Source: a virus. From it: 64,000 nucleotides of DNA. Shown piece after piece: positions 7,627 through 14,536 of this stretch. Each line of letters begins with the position of its first letter. Positions within the stretch are counted from its first letter, which is position 1. The notes under the pieces are model-generated. The model saw only the letters and a list, made by a program, of their open reading frames with translations, was not told where the DNA came from and made no database searches. Location of the stretch: the IMG/VR virus record IMGVR_UViG_3300036770_005682, positions 62,001-126,000 of that record, one strand, 5' to 3'. The translations under genes and the position numbers were made by a program.

Positions 7627-7698
7627 TGGGCGCTGAGGGTCTCGAACCCCCGACCTACTCGGTGTAAACGAGTTGCTCTACCGCTGAGCTAAGCGCCC
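7627..7698 (-). tRNA. tRNA-Val (TAC)
   Basis: Acceptor GGGCGCT/AGCGCCC is perfect, anticodon loop TTTACAC, T arm GGGGG-TTCGAGA-CCCTC. Confidence 0.93.
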
Positions 7699-7704
7699 GC
7701 TCTA

Positions 7705-7887
7705 CTAGTTGTGTTTCACGTAGTAGTTGATGCACTCAATGATGAACATTGCTTTATCTTTTTCCACTCCACGGACAAAGATTTCACCAGTAGCATCTTC
7801 CGTGTCTACTTCGATTATGTCGCCCATATCTGCAGACTCATCTTGAAATGGGCCTGCCGGGTACTGAACGAAAATCATTTTGTTCAT
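7705..7887 (-). CDS. Small acidic protein
   Basis: A 60-residue acidic protein. A purine-rich ribosome-binding site (GGAGAAAA) precedes the ATG. No domain recognised. It lies between tRNA-Val and tRNA-Ile. Confidence 0.6.
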   Translation of the reverse strand: MNKMIFVQYPAGPFQDESADMGDIIEVDTEDATGEIFVRGVEKDKAMFIIECINYYVKHN

Positions 7888-7923
7888 TTTCTCTCCTTGT
7901 TTTGTTTTGTTAATTCGAGCCGG

Positions 7924-7996
7924 TGCCCCCGGCGAGAATTGAACTCGCGGCCAACACTTTATAAGAGTGCTGCTCTAACCACTGAGCTACGAGGGC
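7924..7996 (-). tRNA. tRNA-Ile (TAT)
   Basis: Acceptor GCCCTCG/CGGGGGC, anticodon loop CTTATAA, T arm GCGAG-TTCAATT-CTCGC. The 3' flank reads CCG, one base from an encoded CCA. Confidence 0.9.
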
Positions 7997-8044
7997 GTGT
8001 TGTCACGGCCGTATTCGTAGAGCAGTTAGAGACAGCATCTCTAA

Positions 8045-8290
8045 TCAGTCTTCGTTTGCTTGGATGTTTGCGAGTTCGCGCTGGTACAGCTCGGAGAACT
8101 CGTCGCGGTAGTTGTGCTGCAGAACCATCGCTGCACGACGACGGGCTTCTTGGCGCTGGCGATTTGCGAGATTCTCGCGCTCCTTGCGCTCAGCAATTTC
8201 CTTTGCGGTGAGCTTTGTCTTCTTGCGGCCGCGCTTTACTTCGCCAGCCTGCTTCAGCTCTGAATATGAACGTGGTTTCTTTGTTGCCAT
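8045..8290 (-). CDS. Small basic helical protein
   Basis: An 81-residue protein starting MATKKPRSYSELKQAGEVKR and dominated by long Arg/Lys/Glu helices (AKEIAERKERENLANRQ). It may bind nucleic acid. No known family recognised. It is the first gene on the minus side of a divergent intergenic region facing the nuclease gene at 8403. Confidence 0.65.
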   Translation of the reverse strand: MATKKPRSYSELKQAGEVKRGRKKTKLTAKEIAERKERENLANRQRQEARRRAAMVLQHNYRDEFSELYQRELANIQANED

Positions 8291-8367
8291 ATCTCCTCCT
8301 TCGAGATGTTCTTGATATTAGCCTCGTCGCTAACGCCTTGCAACCTATCCGGCAATTTTTTTATTAG

Positions 8368-8396
8368 TTGATTTTTTCGCTGCTGCATGATAGACA
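8368..8396 (+). promoter_or_regulatory. Promoter for 8403 (leaderless)
   Basis: TTGATT, 17-nt spacer, TAGACA; the -10 ends 6 nt before the ATG, so transcription should start at the start codon. Confidence 0.6.
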
Positions 8397-8402
8397 ATAG
8401 TC

Positions 8403-8852
8403 ATGACTGGCTACTTCCCGCAATACGATATCGCTGCCCCAAATTTCCTGAAAGACTTGGAGTTCGGCCAGCAAGGGGAAGGGCTAATCGCTAAATTTAT
8501 CGACGACATAGCCTCCGGCGATATTGAAGTGAAAACGGACAGATACCGCAACGGGAAAATGGTCATAGAAACAGAGCAATGGCCTGGTCGGCGTCGTGAT
8601 GCACAGGGAAACGAAATATGGGTTCTTAGTGGGATAAATGTCACAACAGCAAAGTGGTGGGTGTATCAATACCACCTAGACGGCGCATTTACCGTAGTGG
8701 CAGTTGACAGAATCAAACGGTATCTGCGTAAAAATAGTTCGCTGTTGAGTAAAACGACATTTGCGGGCAGCAGCGACAACCCGGCCAAAGGCTTTCTGCT
8801 ATTGCCTCATCAGGTTTCTGACCTAATGCTCAATGAACAATATGATTTGTGA
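8403..8852 (+). CDS. PD-(D/E)xK-like nuclease
   Basis: A 149-residue protein. DIEVKTD near 40-46 followed by GKMVIETEQW fits the D-...-(D/E)xK core of restriction-endonuclease-fold enzymes, and WWVYQYH follows at the next strand. A resolvase or recombination nuclease is the likely class, with DNA as substrate. The message appears leaderless. Confidence 0.65.
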   Translation: MTGYFPQYDIAAPNFLKDLEFGQQGEGLIAKFIDDIASGDIEVKTDRYRNGKMVIETEQWPGRRRDAQGNEIWVLSGINVTTAKWWVYQYHLDGAFTVVAVDRIKRYLRKNSSLLSKTTFAGSSDNPAKGFLLLPHQVSDLMLNEQYDL

Positions 8853-8968
8853 CATTGCGTTAGTGTGTATTTAATTATTAGCTTACTAAACGTTAAGCGT
8901 AGCTTCCCGTGCAAGGCAGAATCTTGTGCCATAATTGTTCAAACGGTACAACACCATAAGGAGAAACC

Positions 8969-9319
8969 ATGTCAACTGCAGTTCTTGCACCAACAACAAT
9001 CACGCTAACCATTCCTGGCACGCTCAGCACATCGAGCGTCGTCACAATGGCAATGCCTTTTAACGGAAAAATCACAGGCGCATATGTAGCCGTCACGACA
9101 GCACCTGCCGGCTCAGCCCTTACTGCAGACCTCAAGGTTGGCTCTGACGTTGCTGCTGCGTTCTCTATCGCCGATGCTGGTACTTCAGACGAGGGAACAC
9201 TAACCGCTGCAAACGTCGACTTCGTCGCGGGTGACCTTGTCAGTCTCGATGTTTCTGCTGTCGGTTCAGGCACAGCTGGCGCAAACATGACAGTTGCTTT
9301 CACGGTCACACAGGGCTAA
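8969..9319 (+). CDS. Beta-rich structural protein (decoration-like)
   Basis: A 116-residue protein, Ala/Thr/Val/Gly-rich with alternating beta pattern and no Cys, Trp or His. It starts at ATG 8969 behind AAGGAGAAACC. Composition and the flanking terminator fit a small virion surface protein such as a capsid decoration or fibre base domain, but no family is recognised. Confidence 0.65.
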   Translation: MSTAVLAPTTITLTIPGTLSTSSVVTMAMPFNGKITGAYVAVTTAPAGSALTADLKVGSDVAAAFSIADAGTSDEGTLTAANVDFVAGDLVSLDVSAVGSGTAGANMTVAFTVTQG

Positions 9320-9341
9320 TACAAGTACTCTCCGAAAGAGG

Positions 9342-9371
9342 GCGCTCCCTTTATTGGGGGCGCTCTTTTTT
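9342..9371 (+). terminator. Rho-independent terminator after the decoration-like gene
   Basis: Stem GCGCTCCC (9342-9349) with GGGGGCGC (9356-9363), loop TTTATT, then TCTTTTTT. Confidence 0.9.
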
Positions 9372-9394
9372 GTGCCCCAAAATAAAAGTTGGTG

Positions 9395-9423
9395 TTGACG
9401 GTTTCGAAGAAAACCAATATGAT
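9395..9423 (+). promoter_or_regulatory. Promoter for the structured RNA
   Basis: TTGACG, exact 17-nt spacer, TATGAT. It lies 24 nt past the previous terminator and about 230 nt before the next ATG, so it produces a long leader or independent RNA. Confidence 0.7.
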
Positions 9424-9504
9424 GGAAATGCTCAAAGACCATTGAAAAAACGACAACATTTTTGCATAACAGCTCAAATGAAGTGCAGAATCAATGCATC
9501 CGAT

Positions 9505-9642
9505 GAGTTACACCCCAAGAGGGGTCCCCAGTTTCGGCTTGGGCGGTCTTAGTAGCCTGGCGACGGCGCTACTAATCCGGTTTTAAAGCTTCGTCGCGCA
9601 GGTTGGCCTAGGGGGTACTATTTCTCCTAGGCTTTCCTGTTT
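9505..9642 (+). ncRNA. Structured RNA with pseudoknot and terminal hairpin
   Basis: In order: hairpin ACCCC-AAGA-GGGGT; an imperfect CCCCAG/CTTGGG stem; an 8-bp stem TTAGTAGC/GCTACTAA (9549-9556, 9568-9575) whose loop contains GCGACG; downstream CGTCGC (9592-9597), which can pair with that loop as a 6-bp pseudoknot; then a 7-bp hairpin GCCTAGG/CCTAGGC (9606-9632) followed by TTTCCTGTTT. It matches no riboswitch I know by eye. It could be a free sRNA or an attenuator for the gene at 9655. Confidence 0.6.
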
Positions 9643-9654
9643 AGAAAGGATGAA

Positions 9655-9912
9655 ATGTCACAAGACGATAACCTCGCCAAACAACTTGGTATCCGGAAAG
9701 AAGATATCAATGTCGAATATTTGGTAAATAAGGTGATAGAAGAGTTCCTCTTCCATGAAGAAATGGCAGAGATAACAATGAACAAGATGGCGCAGGCCAA
9801 AGACAAAACATCAGAGTTTATGGCGGCGTTCGACGTGTACAACAACATGTCCTACCTACTCCGTGACATGCTGCTCAAGGCAACGGACAAGGAAGACAAT
9901 GCCGCTAAGTGA
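9655..9912 (+). CDS. Small helical protein downstream of the structured RNA
   Basis: An 85-residue acidic all-helical protein. AAAGGATGAA precedes the ATG. No domain recognised. If the upstream terminal hairpin terminates transcription, expression of this gene would depend on read-through. Confidence 0.7.
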   Translation: MSQDDNLAKQLGIRKEDINVEYLVNKVIEEFLFHEEMAEITMNKMAQAKDKTSEFMAAFDVYNNMSYLLRDMLLKATDKEDNAAK

Positions 9913-10081
9913 CCCGGAAAAGCGCAGGGACTACGAGCGCGAAAGAAAACAAAAACTCAGGCTCGAGAAAATCATGAGCCTTCCGGAAACAGAAAAAACA
10001 ATCGCCCTAGAACGCAATCAGCGCAGGCGCGGCCATTCGATGAGGTGGAAACGTCACTCTTCTTCGCCGAATGACTTATAG
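9899..10081 (+). CDS. Small very basic protein
   Basis: A 60-residue protein starting MPLSDPEKRRDYERERKQ with many Arg/Lys, ending RRRGHSMRWKRH. It overlaps the previous gene by 14 bases and the convergent gene by 28. Charge suggests nucleic-acid binding. Confidence 0.5.
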   Translation: MPLSDPEKRRDYERERKQKLRLEKIMSLPETEKTIALERNQRRRGHSMRWKRHSSSPNDL

Positions 10082-10239
10082 ATAAGCTCGACACGTTCTT
10101 CTTCAGTCATCTTCATCGACTTTTCGGTTGCTCCCCAGAGCCATTCACCATCTTCATTCACGCCGATGACCTCGATAAGGCCAATCCGGCGCAATTCTTC
10201 CATGTCACGAAACAAATCTTCTTTGCTGTAGTCGCTCAT
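10054..10239 (-). CDS. Small acidic protein
   Basis: A 61-residue protein starting MSDYSKEDLFRDMEELRRIG. ATG 10239 is chosen because GAAGGGAAAAAT precedes it; a GTG ten codons upstream touches the tRNA-Ser CCA end. Acidic, probably a small helix-turn protein. Function unknown. Confidence 0.6.
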   Translation of the reverse strand: MSDYSKEDLFRDMEELRRIGLIEVIGVNEDGEWLWGATEKSMKMTEEERVELIYKSFGEEE

Positions 10240-10269
10240 ATTTTTCCCTTCGTTAAATTTATCCGACAC

Positions 10270-10357
10270 TGGCGGAGAGGGTGGGATTTGAACCCACGGT
10301 GAGTTGCCCCACGCTTGTTTTCAAGACAAGTGCCTTCGGCCGCTTGGCTACCTCTCC
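10270..10357 (-). tRNA. tRNA-Ser (TGA)
   Basis: A class II tRNA of 88 nt with acceptor GGAGAGG/CCTCTCC, anticodon loop CTTGAAA, long variable arm (about 16 nt) and encoded CCA at 10270-10272. Confidence 0.93.
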
Positions 10358-10380
10358 AAAGAGCCACGTTCACACCGTGA

Positions 10381-10602
10381 CTAAATACTACCCGCTTCTG
10401 CTTCATCAAACAAGTCCAAAACTTCATCGTATCCGCACTTGCATTTGTTCATGTTGCACAAGCAGCCATATAACCCCAAATGAATGCGCAGCACTGTAGC
10501 GACATGACGCCAATTGTCACGTTCTTTCTCGAGGCATACGTAACACAGGTGTCCATCCATATTGGCGCAGTCACATTTCGCAACTTGAGAGATATCTCTC
10601 AT
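10381..10602 (-). CDS. Small Cys-rich protein
   Basis: A 73-residue protein beginning MRDISQVAKCDCANMDGH. Cysteine pairs CDC, CYVC, CLC and CKC suggest one or two zinc sites. ATG 10602 avoids overlap with the upstream gene; a longer start at 10692 is possible. Function unknown. Confidence 0.55.
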   Translation of the reverse strand: MRDISQVAKCDCANMDGHLCYVCLEKERDNWRHVATVLRIHLGLYGCLCNMNKCKCGYDEVLDLFDEAEAGSI

Positions 10603-10627
10603 TTTGTGAGAAATACGTCGGATAAAT

Positions 10628-10981
10628 TTATCCGCCACCCGTCTCACCCTCTGTATTTTGGGTGAAGTAGATATTTGTGAAATCGAATTCACCGGCGTCC
10701 AATCTTCCCTTCAACGTCAATGACTCTGTATACCACTGACAATCTAGACACTCATCATTTAAGTGACCATCAGGGGGAGCGCCGAGACTTATCCCATGCT
10801 CCACTTCTTTTTGCATATAGGGAAGAAGTTCGTCGATAGCTTTTTTCATGCGCTCAATAACATCGGCAGCATTCATCATAGTCTCACCAGGGAAATAGTC
10901 ATTCCCGTCGTTATCCGTGAACCATTCGTCGAAAATTTCACCTTCGTGACGTAATTGCGCTATAAAAGTGATTAATTCCAT
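10628..10981 (-). CDS. Hypothetical protein
   Basis: A 117-residue protein starting MELITFIAQLRHEGEIFDEW; GTAGGAAG lies right before the ATG. It has a helical section (MMNAADVIERMKKAIDELL) and two C-terminal Cys in ECLDCQWY. No family recognised. Confidence 0.65.
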   Translation of the reverse strand: MELITFIAQLRHEGEIFDEWFTDNDGNDYFPGETMMNAADVIERMKKAIDELLPYMQKEVEHGISLGAPPDGHLNDECLDCQWYTESLTLKGRLDAGEFDFTNIYFTQNTEGETGGG

Positions 10982-10986
10982 TCTTC

Positions 10987-11205
10987 CTACAATTCGTGTT
11001 TCGTGTTCTGCGCCTCTATCCACACCCGTGCGCCACAAGAGTCTGGCACATCCGACTGTACAACTGTTGCCGCAACATGTCCACAGCCACAGGGGCAAAT
11101 AATGTCAACACGACGGTGATGAGTCGAACCTTTATAGGTCCGGTCAATAATCGCATCCAAGCCTTTGCGTATCTTCTGCTGATGTACATGAAGTATGTGT
11201 TTCAT
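10987..11205 (-). CDS. Small basic protein with CPCGCGH motif
   Basis: A 72-residue protein: MKHILHVHQQKIRKG, then IDRTYKG and a Cys-rich loop CPCGCGH with a later CGARVW. A zinc-binding small actinophage protein type. It overlaps the next gene by 4 bases. Confidence 0.65.
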   Translation of the reverse strand: MKHILHVHQQKIRKGLDAIIDRTYKGSTHHRRVDIICPCGCGHVAATVVQSDVPDSCGARVWIEAQNTKHEL

Positions 11206-11534
11206 TTTGTTGTCTTATTCCGAAGCTGATGTATTCTGCGCGCTTCACATAGTGTCTCTAGGGCTCCATCAATAGCTCGGTGAAGTGTTGGCCATTCCTT
11301 GCGATGTTTTTTCATTACCGCCCGATGGTACGACGGGCTGGGTCCTTCGTCAACGATTGCTTTTTCAATCTTTGCAAGTGCTCCCCGTAGGCGTTCAATC
11401 TCATCTGCTGCGTCAGTTATGAACATTTCTGCCCATACCGCCTCAAGGCATCCACATTCGGAGTAATTCCACGCTCCGCAAGTGCATCCTTCTCCGTGAG
11501 ATTCTCGTAGTCGGGTCACAATGTCATCACTCAT
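11202..11534 (-). CDS. VTRLR-family protein, copy 1
   Basis: A 110-residue protein opening MSDDIVTRLRESHGEGC, with CTCGAWNYSECGC and ADEIERLRGAL. The same N-terminal DDIVTRL and EIERLR signature occurs in the next gene and weakly in the one after, so these are tandem paralogs. The form resembles Ead/Ea22-type phage proteins of unknown role. Confidence 0.7.
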   Translation of the reverse strand: MSDDIVTRLRESHGEGCTCGAWNYSECGCLEAVWAEMFITDAADEIERLRGALAKIEKAIVDEGPSPSYHRAVMKKHRKEWPTLHRAIDGALETLCEARRIHQLRNKTTK

Positions 11535-11815
11535 TAGATTCCCCTACTCATACAAAATGATTCCCATAGATGTTCAGCACCATGCCAGCCACAGTCGGAA
11601 TGGGCGCAATAACCAAACTCATCTTCGTATTCCCGACATTTTCCTTCATCAGCGAAGAGTTTTGTTATATCTAGCAGTTCTTTAATGTCCGCCCGCAGGC
11701 GTTCAATCTCCTTGACGGTATCGCTAAGCAACTTCGCTTCAGCAAGAACATGAGGATGGATTGCGTATGGGATGCGTTCCTGTAGTCGGGTCACAATGTC
11801 ATCAGTCATTTCCAT
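11534..11815 (-). CDS. VTRLR-family protein, copy 2
   Basis: A 93-residue protein opening MEMTDDIVTRLQERIP with KEIERLRADIKELL and a Cys/His end CAHSDCGWHGAEH. It is paralogous to the neighbour at 11202. GGAG precedes the ATG at 11815; the stop overlaps the neighbour's start (TAATG). Confidence 0.7.
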   Translation of the reverse strand: MEMTDDIVTRLQERIPYAIHPHVLAEAKLLSDTVKEIERLRADIKELLDITKLFADEGKCREYEDEFGYCAHSDCGWHGAEHLWESFCMSRGI

Positions 11816-11955
11816 AACACTCCAAACTCATGCTTGCCAATAATTATAGTGAAACCACCCCACCTGCTGATACGGATAAAAGGCCTCATCGGCGGGTTCA
11901 TCTTTTGTTGCTTGTGATGGTGTAGTCGCAGACGTGTCACGGCATCATTTTCCAT
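11806..11955 (-). CDS. Short VTRLR-like protein
   Basis: A 49-residue frame starting MENDAVTRLRLHHHKQQ and ending in a hydrophobic FTIIIGKHEFGVLW. The AVTRLR start recalls its two neighbours. It begins 3 bases from the 3' end of tRNA-Leu and overlaps copy 2 by 10 bases. It may be a degenerate paralog. Confidence 0.45.
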   Translation of the reverse strand: MENDAVTRLRLHHHKQQKMNPPMRPFIRISRWGGFTIIIGKHEFGVLWK

Positions 11956-11957
11956 AG

Positions 11958-12037
11958 TGGGCCCGGAGGGACTCGAACCCTCACTCCGTGGAACCAGGAC
12001 CTAAACCTGGCGCGTCTGCCAATTCCGCCACGAACCC
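11958..12037 (-). tRNA. tRNA-Leu (TAG)
   Basis: Acceptor GGGTTCG/CGGGCCC, anticodon loop TTTAGGT, a longer variable region (about 11-13 nt) and T arm GAGGG-TTCGAGT-CCCTC, as expected for class II Leu. Confidence 0.9.
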
Positions 12038-12258
12038 TAAGTGTCTGCCTTCCACCGTCTGACATTTTTGATGTAGACGACGATGTAAGCGATAGAACCA
12101 AGGATAAAGCCATATGTGCCAGTTTGCAAGGCGAAAACTATCCACAGGCATTCCATGACGATGAGCCACAAGAACGCCTCCCAGCGCTTCTTGCCGACGA
12201 AATACATGCCGGCGACGCCCATGCACGCCAAAAGCCAGGACCACTGTAGTTCGCTCAT
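12037..12258 (-). CDS. Small three-helix membrane protein
   Basis: A 73-residue protein with hydrophobic segments WSWLLACMGVAGMYFVG, FLWLIVMECLWIVFAL and YGFILGSIAYIVVYI, then a basic end. It recalls a fragment of PnuC-type or small actinophage membrane proteins. The stop overlaps the first base of tRNA-Leu. Confidence 0.65.
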   Translation of the reverse strand: MSELQWSWLLACMGVAGMYFVGKKRWEAFLWLIVMECLWIVFALQTGTYGFILGSIAYIVVYIKNVRRWKADT

Positions 12259-12280
12259 AAGGGAATTAGCTTATACCCAG

Positions 12281-12353
12281 CGCCCTGAGTAGGGGTCGAA
12301 CCTACAACCTACAGATTAGAAGTCTGTTGCTCTATCCATTGAGCTATCAGGGC
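12281..12353 (-). tRNA. tRNA-Arg (TCT)
   Basis: Acceptor GCCCTGA/TCAGGGC, anticodon loop CTTCTAA, T arm GTAGG-TTCGACC-CCTAC. Confidence 0.93.
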
Positions 12354-12637
12354 CTTCCAGGTAGAATAACGCACAAGCACCGGGGGATTTCGGATAAATC
12401 CAGCCGAAGTCCATGAGGTGAAAATTGTGGCGTACGCTCCCACACACACCACCACGGCGAGTGGAAAGTTTACAAGAGCCCCGTTACTCGCAGGACATTT
12501 GATGCCGCCACATATAAATATTTATATTGATGCCGCCACATGTATTAGCGTTTGAGGCCGGCGTCGCCAGTGTCCCAAACGACATTGACAAACCTGACAC
12601 ACAAGAGTAACGTTGCTGATGTAGAAAGGCAGAACCT
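12354..12637. other. Intergenic region with direct repeats and a promoter
   Basis: No gene seen. It contains a 15-nt direct repeat, TTGATGCCGCCACAT, at 12499-12513 and 12527-12541, flanking an AT palindrome (ATAAATATTTATA), then a promoter for the next gene. The arrangement looks like a regulatory site rather than coding DNA. Confidence 0.6.
12585..12613 (+). promoter_or_regulatory. Promoter for 12638
   Basis: TTGACA, 17-nt spacer, TAACGT, followed by an AGAAAGGCAG ribosome-binding site. Confidence 0.65.
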
Positions 12638-13078
12638 ATGAACAACCTGCTCCCAGAGACCCTTTACCACGCCACTTTCCCAGACGCCGTCGATGCAATC
12701 CTAATGTCAGGCTTAGACGAAAACCAAGAAGGCGTAGTCAACCTAGCGAACAACCCTATCTATGCAGCAGGATTCGTTTCGATACGAGACTTCTCCCGCC
12801 TGGGGGAGATAACTATTGTGGATATCGACGGTATCCCGACTCCCAATATCGACCGCCAGCGCTTCGATGTGGCTCAGGTGTTGGCGATAGATGCGCGACG
12901 CCTTGACCCAGAGAAGCTTGAGATTAACCACGAAGAGGTTCGTGCCTCAGCAATAGGGGCTTTGCCCAGCGACCTAGTCACCTACCGATACAAGGGGCAC
13001 ATCCCTCGTGAGGCGATTCACATAGCTGACATATTCATTCGTAACGACAGCCGCATCCCGCCCCACTTCGCTCCATAG
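12638..13078 (+). CDS. ADP-ribosyltransferase-fold-like protein
   Basis: A 146-residue protein. The opening LYHATFPDAVDAILMSGL, then a short acidic turn and AGFVSIRDF, follows the pattern of ART/2'-phosphotransferase-fold proteins (Y-H-x-T then I...GL). A catalytic Glu cannot be assigned by eye. It may modify protein or nucleic acid, or be an inactive relative. It has its own promoter. Confidence 0.5.
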   Translation: MNNLLPETLYHATFPDAVDAILMSGLDENQEGVVNLANNPIYAAGFVSIRDFSRLGEITIVDIDGIPTPNIDRQRFDVAQVLAIDARRLDPEKLEINHEEVRASAIGALPSDLVTYRYKGHIPREAIHIADIFIRNDSRIPPHFAP

Positions 13079-13095
13079 TCCACGGGTGACACGGG

Positions 13096-13725
13096 TCACA
13101 TCCACTGACAAGCGAAGCCGCGTTTCATAAGACCATCGCCTATCGCTGCGTAGTAGGTCGCCTCGTCTTCAGGTGGCATCTCGTTCTCCACCTCTCGCAG
13201 TACCCTGCCAAATAAGTTTGGATACATGGCATTCTGACCCCTCACCTTGGTGCTGCCAGGAAAGTACAGCTCCTCGTCCCACTCAACCTTCCTGCCCCAC
13301 ATCTCTTTGTAAGGCTTGGCTATGAAGGTGACCTCGTCGTTTTCAACGTGTGTGATAGTCAGACAAGTGCTCACGGGTGACTCTGGCGCAAGATAGGCGA
13401 CATGTAGCTCCTGTCCTGCTGTTGCTTCAGGATTGGTACTGACCCACCCTTCTGCCACCATCGTGAACGCATCTATGTGCCATGCCTTCTTGACTATGCA
13501 CACAGCATCACTGACACGCTTGAACCGCTCAGTGTGGTCTCTCACCTCAGGCGTCAACGCCATAGATAGGACTAACTCTAAAGCGTGGTCTTTCCAGCAA
13601 AAGATTGACATAGGCAGGTCTTCTCCTATGCCAAATTCCTTGACACACTGCTCCTTTGCATTGACAGCACTGAGCATAGATATAGCAATCTTGTCAAGAC
13701 GATGTGTATAGCGAACGTTTCCCAC
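13096..13725 (-). CDS. Hypothetical protein
   Basis: A 209-residue soluble protein with no recognised domain, starting MGNVRYTHRLDKIAISML. Mixed alpha/beta with SIFCWKDHALELVL and ELHVAYLAPESPV. It is the only minus-strand gene in the 12.6-16.5 kb island. Confidence 0.6.
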   Translation of the reverse strand: MGNVRYTHRLDKIAISMLSAVNAKEQCVKEFGIGEDLPMSIFCWKDHALELVLSMALTPEVRDHTERFKRVSDAVCIVKKAWHIDAFTMVAEGWVSTNPEATAGQELHVAYLAPESPVSTCLTITHVENDEVTFIAKPYKEMWGRKVEWDEELYFPGSTKVRGQNAMYPNLFGRVLREVENEMPPEDEATYYAAIGDGLMKRGFACQWM

Positions 13726-13783
13726 ATCTGAATACTAGCCCTACTTCCGCCACGGGTGACATCGGACGACTAATGTATGGCAC

Positions 13784-14122
13784 ATGGCTCAGAAGAAAAC
13801 CAATAAGACAAAGAAGACTGCAGAGAAGAAGGCTCCGGCAAAGAAGAAGCCAGCCAAGAAAGCTGTAGCTAAGAAGACAGCAGCTAAGAAGACTCCTGCG
13901 AAGAAGGCTGCGCCTAAGAAGGCAGCACCCAAGAAGGCGGTACCAAAGGCTGTCGCAACAAGTTCCCAGACAAGCACAAGCACAGTCGACGCTGATGTGA
14001 TTTGGACAATCTTCAATTCAGAGACCACTGTCGACGCCACAGTAAACGGCGAAGTCATCTATGCAAATGACGTCAAGCCTGCTTCAGTAAAGAAGCGTTT
14101 CCTCGCCTGGTTCAAGCGCTAA
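13784..14122 (+). CDS. Histone H1-like Lys/Ala/Pro-rich protein
   Basis: A 112-residue protein whose first 60 residues are AKK/PAKK/APKK repeats like eukaryotic H1 tails and the basic tails of actinobacterial HupB. The last 50 residues are a small acidic-to-neutral module ending VKKRFLAWFKR. It is expected to bind DNA non-specifically and could compact phage or host DNA. TAATGT lies 7 nt before the ATG with no ribosome-binding site, so it is probably leaderless. Confidence 0.75.
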   Translation: MAQKKTNKTKKTAEKKAPAKKKPAKKAVAKKTAAKKTPAKKAAPKKAAPKKAVPKAVATSSQTSTSTVDADVIWTIFNSETTVDATVNGEVIYANDVKPASVKKRFLAWFKR

Positions 14123-14155
14123 AGGCTCACGGGTGACCCCGTGTAAAATATTCAA

Positions 14156-14470
14156 GTGAGCGATTCATTCAGAAGTCAAGACACTGTATTCGGCATACCC
14201 ATACTTAGAGCAGGTAGAGCAGAGTGTCCAGTCTGTCAGCATCCCACTGGCGACTGTTCGGAACATGAAGGTATAGAGCCAGCTGGATTGAATCACATCG
14301 CATTCACTGACAGCACTATCGAAACAATGAAAGACATACAAACAGTTCTTGTCGAAGAAAATATCTATGAAGACAGACAGATAACTCCCTTTACAAAAGT
14401 TCGCGTGATTGTTCATCACAAAGGAAGTTATGTGACAGTAGACAAAGCGAAAGAGTTAGGAATTATCTAG
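14156..14470 (+). CDS. Small protein with Cys/His zinc-like motif
   Basis: A 104-residue protein starting at GTG, with CPVCQHPTGDCSEH near 23-36 and a C-terminal strand-rich part (TKVRVIVHHKGSYVT). TAAAAT ends 6 nt before the GTG, so it is probably leaderless. Function unknown. Confidence 0.7.
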   Translation: MSDSFRSQDTVFGIPILRAGRAECPVCQHPTGDCSEHEGIEPAGLNHIAFTDSTIETMKDIQTVLVEENIYEDRQITPFTKVRVIVHHKGSYVTVDKAKELGII

Positions 14471-14536
14471 ACTGACTTGCCTACGGGTGCTGCTGTACAA
14501 TAGAGTTTCCTATCGTAAGGGACCTATACAGAAAGC

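Noticed and set aside
14471-14536. Cobalamin riboswitch before the class II ribonucleotide reductase gene
   Set aside because: The leader is only about 66 nt and lacks the B12-box pattern.
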